A stretch of DNA of 64,000 nucleotides from Variovorax paradoxus (GTDB lineage: Bacteria; Pseudomonadota; Gammaproteobacteria; Burkholderiales; Burkholderiaceae_C): positions 182,482 through 246,481 of the forward strand of contig NZ_JAGGNU010000055.1 in the NCBI RefSeq assembly GCF_018614915.1. Direction: 5' to 3'. Each line of letters opens with the position of its first letter. Position 1 is the first letter of the stretch. This document shows, in pieces, positions 1 to 8,290 of this stretch. The notes beneath the pieces were generated by a model that saw nothing but the letters and a program-made list of their open reading frames with translations, did no database searches and had not been told where the DNA came from. The position numbers were made by a program, and so were the translations under genes.

Positions 1-1
1 C

Positions 2-904
2 CAGGTGGCGGTGGTGACCAACATCGGCAGCGGCGACCACCTGGGGCTGAACTACATCACCACGGTCGAAGACCTCGCCGTGCTCAAGCGCGTGGTCGTG
101 CGCAACGTGGCGCCCGGCGGCCACGCGGTGCTCAACGCGGCCGATCCCAACGTGGCCGCGATGGCCGCCAGCTGCCCCGGCAGCGTGATCTTCTTCACCG
201 CCGACCGCCAGCACCCGGTGATGGCCACGCACCGCGCGCAGGGCAAGCGCACCGTCTACGTCGACCAGGACACGCTGGTCGCCGCCGAGGGCTCGTGGCG
301 CGAGCGCATTCCGCTGCGCGACGTGCAGATCACGCGCAACGGCACCATCGGCTTCCAGGTCGACAACGTAATGGCCTCGGTTGCCGCTGCCTGGGCCGTG
401 GGCCTGGACTGGGACACCATCCGCAGCGGCCTCGCGAGCTTCAACAACGACGCCGCGGGCGTCCCCGGCCGCTTCAACGTGATGGACTACCGCGGCGCCA
501 CCGTGATCGCCGACTACGGCCACAACACCGACGCCATGCGCGCACTGGTGGCCGCGGTCGATACCATGCCGGCGAAGAAGCGCTCGGTAGTGATCAGCGG
601 CGCCGGCGACCGGCGCGACTGCGACATCCGCGACCAGACCGCGATCCTCGGCCAGGCCTTCGACGACGTGATCCTCTACCAGGACGCGGCCCAGCGCGGC
701 CGCGCCGACGGCGAGGTCATGGCGCTGCTGCGGCAGGGCCTCGAGGGCGCCCGCCGCACCCGCGCCATCGACGAGATCCGCGGCGAGTTCATCGCCATCG
801 ACACCGCGCTCGACCGGCTCCAGCCCGGCGACCTGTCCCTGATCCTGGTCGACCAGGTCGAGGAAGCGCTCGCTCACCTGGCCAAGCGCATCGCCGCGGG
901 CTGA
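2..904 (+). CDS. cphA: Cyanophycin synthetase, C-terminal part (5' end outside window)
   Basis: This is the carboxyl-terminal Mur-ligase-like part of CphA, which polymerises aspartate and arginine into cyanophycin, a nitrogen storage polymer, using ATP. The reading frame is open from the first bases of the window, so the ATP-grasp half and the Mur-ligase P-loop lie upstream. About 300 residues remain. They carry the typical Mur-ligase features: NIGSGDHLG near the start, the asparagine-rich middle domain, and the C-terminal domain with DYGHN (around residue 173 of the fragment) followed by a GDRRD loop. The fragment ends naturally at a TGA. Family assignment is confident. Whether this is the main CphA or the second beta-proteobacterial paralogue cannot be told from the C-terminus alone. 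Confidence 0.88.
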   Translation, partial: QVAVVTNIGSGDHLGLNYITTVEDLAVLKRVVVRNVAPGGHAVLNAADPNVAAMAASCPGSVIFFTADRQHPVMATHRAQGKRTVYVDQDTLVAAEGSWRERIPLRDVQITRNGTIGFQVDNVMASVAAAWAVGLDWDTIRSGLASFNNDAAGVPGRFNVMDYRGATVIADYGHNTDAMRALVAAVDTMPAKKRSVVISGAGDRRDCDIRDQTAILGQAFDDVILYQDAAQRGRADGEVMALLRQGLEGARRTRAIDEIRGEFIAIDTALDRLQPGDLSLILVDQVEEALAHLAKRIAAG

Positions 905-1075
905 GCGCGCGCTGCCAGCGGTTTTCGGGCCGCCCTGCCGGACATGTCCGACACGAAGCTGCGGCGGGTGCAGGCAAGGCGCGAGCCCCGCTGTCCCACA
1001 GCCCGCGCCGGCGGCCGTGAGCACACTGGCTGGTCAGCGGCGCGAATCGCGCCGCCCGAGCCAAGGAGTGATCTC

Positions 1076-1597
1076 ATGAAAACAGCCATTCGTTCGAGCC
1101 TTGCCATCCTGTTCGCCGCGGGCAGCCTGATGGGCGCCTCTTCGGCCATGGCCCAGGCAGCAGGCTCCGATGCCACGCTGCAGCGCGAACGCGCCGTGTG
1201 CGACGGCGTCCTGCAAGATCGCAACGCCTGCCTGCGCGAAGCCGGCGCTGCACGCTATGAAGCCCGCCGAGGCGGACTGACCAGCGCCGCGCCGATCAAC
1301 TACGAGCAGAACGCGCTGGCGCGCTGCAGCCTGCAGCCGCCGACCGAACGCGCCGCTTGCGAGCAACGCGTGATGGGCACCGGCAGGACCACGGTGGACG
1401 GCAGCGTGCTGGGTGGCGGCGTGATCCGCGAAACCGTGACGCCGATCGTGGCGCCGATGCCGATGACGTCCCCGGCACCGATGACGTCCCCGGCACCAAT
1501 GACGTCGCCAGCACCGATGACCGCGCCAGCGCCGATGACCGCGCCGCCGCCGGCCACCATGCCAGCGCCGATGACCGCGCCAACACCGATTCGTTGA
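1076..1597 (+). CDS. Small secreted protein with C-terminal Pro-Met-Thr repeats
   Basis: Predicted 173-residue exported protein of unknown function. I chose the ATG at 1076 because an AAGGAG ribosome site lies 7-8 bases upstream and the product then opens with a classic signal peptide (KTAIRS, hydrophobic core, cleavage after SSAMA-Q). The mature N-terminal half contains paired cysteines in a CDGVLQDRNACLREAG segment, and two more cysteines follow in CSLQPPTERAACEQR, so two disulfides are possible. The C-terminus is a low-complexity tail of repeated PAPMTS/PAPMTA units encoded by 18-bp tandem repeats. Small proteins with this cysteine pattern occur in Comamonadaceae as uncharacterised periplasmic proteins. 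No function is claimed. Confidence 0.75.
   Translation: MKTAIRSSLAILFAAGSLMGASSAMAQAAGSDATLQRERAVCDGVLQDRNACLREAGAARYEARRGGLTSAAPINYEQNALARCSLQPPTERAACEQRVMGTGRTTVDGSVLGGGVIRETVTPIVAPMPMTSPAPMTSPAPMTSPAPMTAPAPMTAPPPATMPAPMTAPTPIR
1459..1590 (+). repeat. 18-bp tandem repeats coding PMTSPA/PMTAPA
   Basis: Consecutive copies of a unit close to CCGATGACGTCCCCGGCA encode the proline/threonine tail of the secreted protein. The first three units are almost identical; later ones drift (ACCGCGCCAGCG) and one is expanded with PPPATM. Units are a multiple of three, so copy-number change would lengthen the tail without a frameshift. Confidence 0.8.
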
Positions 1598-1693
1598 AAC
1601 GAAAACCGATGCCCTACTTTGTCACGCGGCTGTCATAAAACGCCGCGGGGGGCTGGCTATAGTCGTGGGCCGTCAACCAGGAAAGCTCTGCCC

Positions 1694-1945
1694 ATGAACG
1701 CCATCAAGGTCGCACGCCGATTCATCGAAACGGACCCGGCCAACGAATCGGCCCAGATTCTCGCGCGGCTGGTCCTGGCGCTCGAGTCGGAGCGCAGTTT
1801 CGAACTGGTCACGCTCTACGATCTCGACTACAAGAGCTTCCAGCTGGCGATGGACATCCTGAAGGAATGGCGCCTCGACCGCTACTACGCCAGCAAGTCG
1901 AAGCTCTTCGACCTGTCGCTGCAGATCAGCGAGATGCCGAGCTGA
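1694..1945 (+). CDS. Small conserved hypothetical protein (83 aa)
   Basis: Predicted cytosolic 83-residue protein with no signal peptide and no membrane segment. It starts MNAIKVARRFIETDP; the ATG at 1694 follows an AGGAAAG sequence at about 1680. The sequence is mostly charged and helical (ARLVLALESERSF, FQLAMDILKEWRLDRYY), which suggests a small helical fold. The codon pattern fits the local coding style, with G or C in most third positions. A TATAGT element at 1658-1663 could be part of a promoter, but no good -35 box stands before it. It ends 29 bases before the CYTH-CHAD gene and may be co-transcribed with it. I do not recognise the family. Confidence 0.65.
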   Translation: MNAIKVARRFIETDPANESAQILARLVLALESERSFELVTLYDLDYKSFQLAMDILKEWRLDRYYASKSKLFDLSLQISEMPS

Positions 1946-1974
1946 TTGCACGCCCGGGGTCGACGCCTGCATCA

Positions 1975-3480
1975 GTGACCGAGTTCGAGCTCAAGTTCCA
2001 GGTCGATGCCCCCCACCGGGCCGCCGTCGAGGCGGCCGTGGCGCGCGGCAGCTCCCAGCGCACCCGGCTCCAGGCCCGCTATTTCGACACCGCCGACGGC
2101 GCGCTGGCCGCGCAGCAGCTGGTGCTGCGCGTGCGCAAGGAAGGCAAGCACTGGGTGCAGACCGCCAAGGCGCCGACCGACGAGCCCTTGCAGCGGCACG
2201 AACACAACGTCGAACTGAGCACCGAGCGCGCGGGCGAGCTGCCGCCGCCGCGCATCGAGCGGCATGCGGGCACGCCGGTCGGCGAGCTGATCGTGCAGGC
2301 CTTGCAGGCGGCCGGGCATGATCCGGCCGACGCCGTCCTCGTTCCCCTCTACGCCACCGACATCCGCCGTACCACGCGCCAGATGCGCACCGGCGATGCG
2401 CGGGTCGAACTCGCCTTCGACCGCGGCGAAGTGCGCGCCGGCGAGCGCTCGCACACGGTGTGCGAACTCGAAATCGAGCTGAAGAGCGGCAGCCCGCAGT
2501 CGCTGCTGGAACTCGCGCGGCGCTGGTGCATGCGTTACGGCCTGTGGCTCGACACCGTGTCCAAGGCGGCCCGCGGAGAACGGCTGGCGCGCGGCGTCGA
2601 ATACGGCGAAGCGCGGAAGGCCGAAGCGCCGCGCCTTGGCGACCATCCGAACGGCGCCGAGGTTTTTCGCGCCGTGCTGAACAGCTGCCTGGCGCAGATG
2701 CTGCCCAATGCCAGCGAAGTCGCGGCCGGCAGCAGCGATGCCGAGCACGTGCATCAGCTGCGCATCGGCATCCGGCGCCTGCGCACCGCGCTGCGCGAGA
2801 TGGCCGAGCTCGCGCCTGCCATCGACCCTGCGTGGGAGCCTGCCCTGGTGGACGCTTTCCGCGCCCTGGGCCTGCAGCGCGATCGCGAACATCTGCGGCA
2901 AACCATGCAGCCCCGGATCGAGGCCGCCGGCGGGCCGGCGGTCGATTGGCATGAGGACACGTCGGCCGATTCATCACCGGCCCCGGCCGACGTGGTGCGC
3001 TCCACCGGCTTCCAGCTCGTGCTGCTGAGCCTGATCGAAGCCGCTCTGCCACCGGAGCCCGGCGGCGGCGAGCAGTGTGAGCCCCCCGCGCCGGCGCGCA
3101 AGCCGCTGCGCGCGCGGCTCGCGAAGCTGCACCGGCAAGTGGTGCGCGACGGCCGCCGCTTCGATGCGCTAGCGGCCGAGGAACAGCATCGGGTCCGCAA
3201 GCGCCTCAAGCGGCTGCGCTACCTGGGCGAGTTCGTCGCACCCCTGTTCGACCACGGCGCGAAGCGCTACCTGAAGGAACTGCGCCCGGCGCAGGACGCG
3301 CTCGGCACGCACAACGATGCCGCGATGGCCATCGCCGCCTACCGCGATGCGGCCGGGCAGGACGCCCGGGCGTGGTTCGCGGTCGGCTGGCTGGCCGCGC
3401 GGCAGCCTGCGAGCGCAGTGGAATGCCGCGACGCGCTCGACCGGATCGCGGCCGCGCGTCGGTTCTGGAAAAAGCGCTGA
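1975..3480 (+). CDS. CYTH-CHAD domain protein, probable inorganic triphosphatase
   Basis: A 501-residue YgiF-like protein. The CYTH domain (about residues 1-200) begins with the diagnostic ExExK motif, here EFELK at residues 3-7, and continues with alternating Arg/Glu strands (LQARYFDT, VLRVRKEG, HNVEL) that form the triphosphate tunnel. The C-terminal half is a CHAD domain with the conserved histidine-rich helices HVHQLRIGIRRLRTALR and HRVRKRLKRLRYLGEF, which bind polyphosphate in characterised homologues. The GTG at 1975 is chosen because it puts the ExExK motif at the very N-terminus, as in the family; the frame stays open further upstream but would overlap the preceding gene. Its position near cyanophycin synthetase fits a link to polymer granules, but that is inference. 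Confidence 0.85.
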   Translation: MTEFELKFQVDAPHRAAVEAAVARGSSQRTRLQARYFDTADGALAAQQLVLRVRKEGKHWVQTAKAPTDEPLQRHEHNVELSTERAGELPPPRIERHAGTPVGELIVQALQAAGHDPADAVLVPLYATDIRRTTRQMRTGDARVELAFDRGEVRAGERSHTVCELEIELKSGSPQSLLELARRWCMRYGLWLDTVSKAARGERLARGVEYGEARKAEAPRLGDHPNGAEVFRAVLNSCLAQMLPNASEVAAGSSDAEHVHQLRIGIRRLRTALREMAELAPAIDPAWEPALVDAFRALGLQRDREHLRQTMQPRIEAAGGPAVDWHEDTSADSSPAPADVVRSTGFQLVLLSLIEAALPPEPGGGEQCEPPAPARKPLRARLAKLHRQVVRDGRRFDALAAEEQHRVRKRLKRLRYLGEFVAPLFDHGAKRYLKELRPAQDALGTHNDAAMAIAAYRDAAGQDARAWFAVGWLAARQPASAVECRDALDRIAAARRFWKKR

Positions 3481-3489
3481 GGCGCGCCC

Positions 3490-4419
3490 TCAGCGGCCCC
3501 AGCGCAGCACCAGCGGATCGAGACGCCGCGCCGTTTCGATCAGGCCGGCGCGCGTGTCGGGGTGCATCGCCGGCAAGGGATGGCGCGGCGCCTCGCAGGC
3601 GATCACCCCGCCCTCCTTCATCAGCGCCTTGCAGGCCAGCAGCCCGGCCTGGCGGTTCTCGTAGTTGATGAGCGGCAGCCACTGCTGGTAGCGCGCGAAG
3701 GCCTCCTCGCGGCGGCCCGCCAGGTGGTCCATGATGATCGGCCGCAAGCCATCGGCATAGGCGCCGCCCGTCATCGAACCGGTGGCGCCGGCGTCGAGGT
3801 CGGGCATCAGGGTGATGGCTTCCTCGCCGTCCCACGGACCTTCGATTGCGTCGCCGCCGAGGCGGATCAGCTCGCGCAGCTTGGCCGCCGCGCCGGCCGT
3901 CTCGATCTTGAAGTACGACACGTGCTCGATCTCGGTCGCCATCAGGGCGAGGAACTGCGCCGACAGCACAGTGCCGCTGGCCGGCGCGTCCTGGACCATG
4001 ATCGGGATGTCCACCGCGTCGGACAGCCGCGCATAGAAGTCGTAGATCTGCGGCTCGGGCACGCGGAAGGTGGCGCCGTGATAGGGCGGCATCACCATCA
4101 ACATCGCGGCACCCATCGCCTCTGCACGCCGGCTGCGCTCGGCGCAGACGCGGGTGGCGTAGTGCGTGGTGGTCACGATCACCGGCACGCGGCCGGCCAC
4201 GTGCTCGAGGATGGTCCGCGTCAGGAGCTCGCGCTCGTCGTCCGCAAGCACGAACTGCTCGGAGAAATTCGCCAGGATGCAGATGCCGTCCGCGCCCGAG
4301 TCGATCATGAAATCGATGCAGCGCTTCTGGCTCGCGAGGTCCAGTTCGCCGGATTCGGTGAAGGTGGTGGGCGCCACCGGAAAGATGCCCTGGTAGCGGG
4401 GTCGGCTGGAAGAGGTCAT
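3490..4419 (-). CDS. L-2-keto-3-deoxyarabonate dehydratase (DHDPS family)
   Basis: A 309-residue class-I lyase-fold enzyme that would convert L-2-keto-3-deoxyarabonate to alpha-ketoglutaric semialdehyde in the cytosol. It resembles the Azospirillum enzyme closely as I recall that sequence: RxxGIFPVxPTTF at the start, DSGADGICILANFSEQF, the MPPYHGATFRVPE loop and EGPWDGEEAITL. The Schiff-base lysine is K171 in SYFKIET. The ATG at 4419 is chosen because GGAG stands about 9 bases upstream and the family N-terminus follows. It is the last gene of the ten-gene operon, 16 bases after the arabinonate dehydratase. A different 2-keto-3-deoxy acid as substrate cannot be excluded, but the neighbourhood argues for arabinose. 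Confidence 0.88.
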   Translation of the reverse strand: MTSSSRPRYQGIFPVAPTTFTESGELDLASQKRCIDFMIDSGADGICILANFSEQFVLADDERELLTRTILEHVAGRVPVIVTTTHYATRVCAERSRRAEAMGAAMLMVMPPYHGATFRVPEPQIYDFYARLSDAVDIPIMVQDAPASGTVLSAQFLALMATEIEHVSYFKIETAGAAAKLRELIRLGGDAIEGPWDGEEAITLMPDLDAGATGSMTGGAYADGLRPIIMDHLAGRREEAFARYQQWLPLINYENRQAGLLACKALMKEGGVIACEAPRHPLPAMHPDTRAGLIETARRLDPLVLRWGR

Positions 4420-4435
4420 GAAAAAACTCCGGAAC

Positions 4436-6172
4436 TCAGTGGGAATGGCGCGGCACCGCCGCGCCGCGGCAGCCGACGAGGAAGTCGAAGTCGCAGCCCT
4501 CGTCCGCCTGCAGCACGTGCTCGACGTAGAGGCGCCGGTAGCCGCTGCCGTTGGCCGGCACCTCCTGGACGACGAGCGCGCCCAGGCGATCGGCCAGCTC
4601 CTCGTCGCTGATGTCCAGGTGCAGGCGCCCCTGCTCGCAGTCGAGCTCGATCCAGTCGCCGTCGCGCACGGCGGCCAGCGGACCACCGTCGGCGGCCTCC
4701 GGCGCCACGTGCAGCACCACGGTGCCGTAGGCCGTGCCGCTCATGCGCGCGTCGGAGATGCGCACCATGTCCTTGATGCCCTGGCGCAGCAGCTTCGGCG
4801 GCAAGCCCATGTTGCCGACCTCGGCCATGCCGGGGTAGCCCTTGGGCCCGCAGTTCTTCATCACCAGCACCGAGCTCGCGTCCACCTCCAGCGACTCGTC
4901 GACGATGCGCTCCTTGTAGTGCTCCAGGTTCTCGAACACCACGGCGCGGCCGCGGTGCTTGAGCAGCTCCGGCGAGGCGGCCGATGGCTTCAGCACCGCG
5001 CCGCGCGGCGACAGGTTGCCGCGCAGGATGCAGATGCCGCCGTCTTCCACCAGCGGTTTGTCGAGCGGGCGGATCACCTCGTCGTCGTAGCCGGGCGCGT
5101 CGCGCACGTTGTCCCACAGCGACTTGCCGTTGACGGTGAGCGCATCGGGATGCGGCAGCAGCCCATGCTCGCCGAGCCGCCGCAGCACGGCCGGCAGGCC
5201 GCCCGCGTAGTAGAACTCCTCCATCAGGAAGCGACCCGAGGGCATCAGGTCGACCAGCGTCGGCGTGCCGCGGCCGATGCGCGTCCAGTCCTCGAGTTCG
5301 AGCGGAACGCCGATGCGTCCGGCGATCGCCTTCAGGTGGATCACCGCATTGGTCGAGCCGCCGATGGCGGCGTTGGTGCGGATCGCGTTCTCGAAGGCTT
5401 CGCGCGTCAGGATCTTCGACAGCGTCAGGCCTTCGCGCGCCATTTCCACGGCCCGCATGCCCGACATCTGCGCCAGCACGTAGCGGCGCGCATCCACTGC
5501 CGGGATGGCGGCGTTGTGCGGCAGCGAAGTGCCCAGCGCCTCGGCCATGCAGGCCATGGTGGAGGCCGTGCCCATGGTGTTGCAGGTGCCGGCCGAGCGC
5601 GACATGCCGGCCTCGGCCGAAAGGAACTGGTGCACGTCGATCTCGCCGGCCTTCATCGCCTCGTGCAGCCGCCACACGGCCGTGCCCGAGCCGATGTCGC
5701 GGCCTTCGAGCTTGCCGTTGAGCATCGGCCCGCCGGTGACGACGATGGCGGGGATGTCGCAGCTTGCCGCGCCCATCAGCAGCGCCGGCGTGGTCTTGTC
5801 GCAGCCGGTGAGCAGCACCACGGCATCGATCGGATTGCCGCGGATCGCCTCCTCCACGTCCATGCTCGCGAGGTTGCGCGTGAGCATCGCGGTCGGCCGC
5901 AGGTTCGACTCGCCGTTGGAGAACACCGGGAACTCGACCGGGAAGCCGCCCGCCTCCGACACGCCGCGCTTCACGTGCTCGGCGATCTTGCGGAAATGCG
6001 CGTTGCAGGGCGTGAGCTCCGACCAGGTGTTGCAGATGCCGATGATCGGCCGGCCGTCGAACTCATGCTCGGGAATGCCCTGGTTCTTCATCCAGCTTCG
6101 GTACATGAAGCCGTTCTTGTCGGCCGAGCCGAACCACTCGGTCGAGCGCAGTTTCTTGGGGTTTTGGGACAT
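4436..6172 (-). CDS. L-arabinonate dehydratase (IlvD/Edd family)
   Basis: A 578-residue Fe-S dehydratase, the usual length. It would remove water from L-arabinonate to give L-2-keto-3-deoxyarabonate. The three cluster-ligand cysteines are visible as C56 (LTPCN), C124 (TGCDKTTPA) and C197 (SAGTCNTMGTAST), at the same spacing as the [2Fe-2S] sugar-acid dehydratase of Rhizobium leguminosarum. The C-terminal half has DARMSGTAYGTVVLHVAPEA, typical of the pentonate branch rather than of dihydroxyacid dehydratase (IlvD). It lies between the importer genes and the KDA dehydratase in one transcription unit. Related enzymes also take D-fuconate or D-galactonate, so substrate range may be wider. Confidence 0.88.
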   Translation of the reverse strand: MSQNPKKLRSTEWFGSADKNGFMYRSWMKNQGIPEHEFDGRPIIGICNTWSELTPCNAHFRKIAEHVKRGVSEAGGFPVEFPVFSNGESNLRPTAMLTRNLASMDVEEAIRGNPIDAVVLLTGCDKTTPALLMGAASCDIPAIVVTGGPMLNGKLEGRDIGSGTAVWRLHEAMKAGEIDVHQFLSAEAGMSRSAGTCNTMGTASTMACMAEALGTSLPHNAAIPAVDARRYVLAQMSGMRAVEMAREGLTLSKILTREAFENAIRTNAAIGGSTNAVIHLKAIAGRIGVPLELEDWTRIGRGTPTLVDLMPSGRFLMEEFYYAGGLPAVLRRLGEHGLLPHPDALTVNGKSLWDNVRDAPGYDDEVIRPLDKPLVEDGGICILRGNLSPRGAVLKPSAASPELLKHRGRAVVFENLEHYKERIVDESLEVDASSVLVMKNCGPKGYPGMAEVGNMGLPPKLLRQGIKDMVRISDARMSGTAYGTVVLHVAPEAADGGPLAAVRDGDWIELDCEQGRLHLDISDEELADRLGALVVQEVPANGSGYRRLYVEHVLQADEGCDFDFLVGCRGAAVPRHSH

Positions 6173-6185
6173 ACGAAAAGGCTTT

Positions 6186-7223
6186 CTAGCCGCGCTCGGG
6201 ATTGCGCGCGGCGAACAGGCGTTGCAGAAGACAGAAGACGAACAGCAGTGCGCCGACCACGATGCGCGTCCACCAGGAGCTCAGCGTGCCGTCGAAGGAG
6301 ATGAGCGTCTGGATGATGCCCAGCATCAGCACGCCGAACAGCGTGCCGACCACGTAGCCGACGCCGCCGCTGAGCAGCGTGCCGCCGATCACCACCGCGG
6401 CGATGGCATCCAGCTCGAGCCCGACCGCATGCAGGCCGTAGCCCGACAGCATGTAGAAGGTGAACACCACGCCGGCCAGCGCCGAGCAGAAGCCCGACAG
6501 CGTGTAGACGCCGATCACGGTGGCGCGCACCGGCAGGCCCATCAGCAGCGCCGACTGTTCGTTGCCGCCGATCGCATACACCGTGCGGCCGAAGGAGGTG
6601 TAGTGCGCGACGAAGACCGCGAGCGCCACCACCGCCAGCGCGATCAGGGCGCTGGCCGAGATCGACGCCTCGCCCCAGACCGGCATGCGCCACTGCGAGA
6701 CCTCCGAATAGAAGGCATTGGAGATGCTGATGGAATCGATGCTGATCAGGTAGCAGAGGCCGCGCGCGAGGAACATGCCGGCCAGCGTCACGATGAAAGG
6801 CTGCAGCCGGAAGCGCTCGATGAGGACGCCCATGCAGGCGCCGAACAGCGTGCCCATCGCGAGCACCAGCGGGATCACGACCGCCGGGCTCCAGCCATGC
6901 TTCTCGACCAGCGAGGCCGAGACCATGGTGGTCAGCGCGATCACCGACCCCACCGACAGGTCGATGCCGCCCGACAGGATCACGAAGGTCATGCCGACGG
7001 CGACGATGCACAGAAAGGCGTTGTCGATCAGCAGGTTCAGGAACACCTGCGGCGAGAAGAAGCCCTCGTAGAACACCGAGCCCAGCGTCGCCATCAGCAT
7101 GAAGAGCGAGATCGTCGCGGCCAGCGGCAGGTACTTGGGGTTCCAGCGCGTGCGCACGGGCTTCGGTGCCGGCCCGGGCGCGGGCGCGGCGGCTTCCGGC
7201 GGATGCGAGACAACGGCGCTCAT
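6186..7223 (-). CDS. yjfF: CUT2-family sugar ABC permease, YjfF-like
   Basis: A 345-residue inner-membrane permease with about nine or ten hydrophobic segments after a proline-rich cytosolic leader of some 30 residues. The CUT2 signature FVILSGGIDLSVGSV lies near residue 90, with the second conserved patch AIGGNEQSALLMGLPV past the middle. In Escherichia coli, YtfT and YjfF together form the channel of the galactofuranose importer. Here the partner gene ytfT lies immediately upstream with a four-base ATGA overlap, which supports a heterodimeric channel. The ATG at 7223 is chosen for that overlap. It ends 13 bases before the arabinonate dehydratase. Confidence 0.87.
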   Translation of the reverse strand: MSAVVSHPPEAAAPAPGPAPKPVRTRWNPKYLPLAATISLFMLMATLGSVFYEGFFSPQVFLNLLIDNAFLCIVAVGMTFVILSGGIDLSVGSVIALTTMVSASLVEKHGWSPAVVIPLVLAMGTLFGACMGVLIERFRLQPFIVTLAGMFLARGLCYLISIDSISISNAFYSEVSQWRMPVWGEASISASALIALAVVALAVFVAHYTSFGRTVYAIGGNEQSALLMGLPVRATVIGVYTLSGFCSALAGVVFTFYMLSGYGLHAVGLELDAIAAVVIGGTLLSGGVGYVVGTLFGVLMLGIIQTLISFDGTLSSWWTRIVVGALLFVFCLLQRLFAARNPERG

Positions 7224-8290
7224 CGGACTACCTCCGCGCCGCGCGCCGGACGCCGCACCAGTTGCCGCAGGCTGGCGCGGAATTCGGCCGACTGCAGCAG
7301 CATCACCGCGAACACCACCACCGCCTTCACCACCAGGTTGATCTCCGGCGGCACGCCCAGCGAATAGATGGCATAGGTCAGGGTCTGGATGATCAGCGCA
7401 CCGATCACGCTGCCGACCAGGCTGAAGCGGCCGCCCGTGAGCGCGGTGCCGCCGAGCGTGACCGCCAGGATCGCGTCCAGCTCCAGCAGCTGGCCCGCGT
7501 TGTTGCCGTCGGCGCTCTTGACGTTGGAGCTGATCAGGAGCCCCGCGACGCCCGCACAGAAACCGCAGAACACGTAGGCGCTGACGATGATGCGCCGCGC
7601 GCGCACGCCGGCCACGCGGGCCGCGCTCGGGTTGATGCCGACCGCCTGGACGAAGAGCCCGAGCGCGCTGCGCGTGATGCCGAAATACAGCACTGCAAAC
7701 ACCAGCGCCGCGACGAACACCGAGAAGGGCAACCCGAACAGATAGCCGCTGCCGATGAAGAAGAAGGGCGCGTAGTAGATGGTGATGATCTGCCCGCCCG
7801 TGATCAGCTGCGCGATGCCGCGCCCCGCCACCATGAGGATCAGCGTCGCGATGATCGGCTGCATGCCGACGCGGGCGACCAGGAGGCCGTTCCACAACCC
7901 GCACGCGGCAGCCACGCCGAGCGCCGCGAGGATGGCCAGCCACATCGGGAAACGGCTGACCTCCGCGGCAGCGCCGTTCGCGACCACCAGCGAGCCGCCG
8001 ATCAGCCAGGCCGCGAGCGCGGCGGCGATCGCCACCACCGCGCCGACCGAGATGTCGATGCCGCGCGTCGCGATCACCAGCGTCATGCCGAGCGACACCA
8101 GCACCAGCGGCGCCGCGCGGTTGAGGATGTCGATCAGGCTGCCGTAGAGATGGCCGTCGCGCCACTCCAGGTGCAGGAAGCTCGGGTTGAAGGCCGCGTT
8201 GATGCCCAGCAGCAGGAGCAGGGTCACGAGCGGCCAGGCGAGCCGATGCTGGAAGGCCCGTGCAAGAGTTCGTGAAATCGATGTGTTCAT
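7220..8290 (-). CDS. ytfT: CUT2-family sugar ABC permease, YtfT-like
   Basis: A 356-residue permease with the CUT2 signature LVIATRGIDISVGAV and the later patches GINPSAARVAGV and LELDAILAVTLGGTALTGG. It is one half of the membrane channel of the YtfQRT-YjfF type importer. It overlaps the ATPase gene upstream by four bases (ATGA at 8287-8290) and the yjfF gene downstream in the same way, so translation of all three is probably coupled. The ATG at 8290 gives a normal short positively charged N-terminus (MNTSISRTLARAFQHR) before the first membrane helix. Confidence 0.87.
   Translation of the reverse strand: MNTSISRTLARAFQHRLAWPLVTLLLLLGINAAFNPSFLHLEWRDGHLYGSLIDILNRAAPLVLVSLGMTLVIATRGIDISVGAVVAIAAALAAWLIGGSLVVANGAAAEVSRFPMWLAILAALGVAAACGLWNGLLVARVGMQPIIATLILMVAGRGIAQLITGGQIITIYYAPFFFIGSGYLFGLPFSVFVAALVFAVLYFGITRSALGLFVQAVGINPSAARVAGVRARRIIVSAYVFCGFCAGVAGLLISSNVKSADGNNAGQLLELDAILAVTLGGTALTGGRFSLVGSVIGALIIQTLTYAIYSLGVPPEINLVVKAVVVFAVMLLQSAEFRASLRQLVRRPARGAEVVR

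Noticed and set aside
4436..6172. Assignment as dihydroxyacid dehydratase IlvD for branched-chain amino acids
   Set aside because: The cysteine pattern and C-terminal motifs are those of pentonate dehydratases, and all neighbours belong to sugar oxidation.
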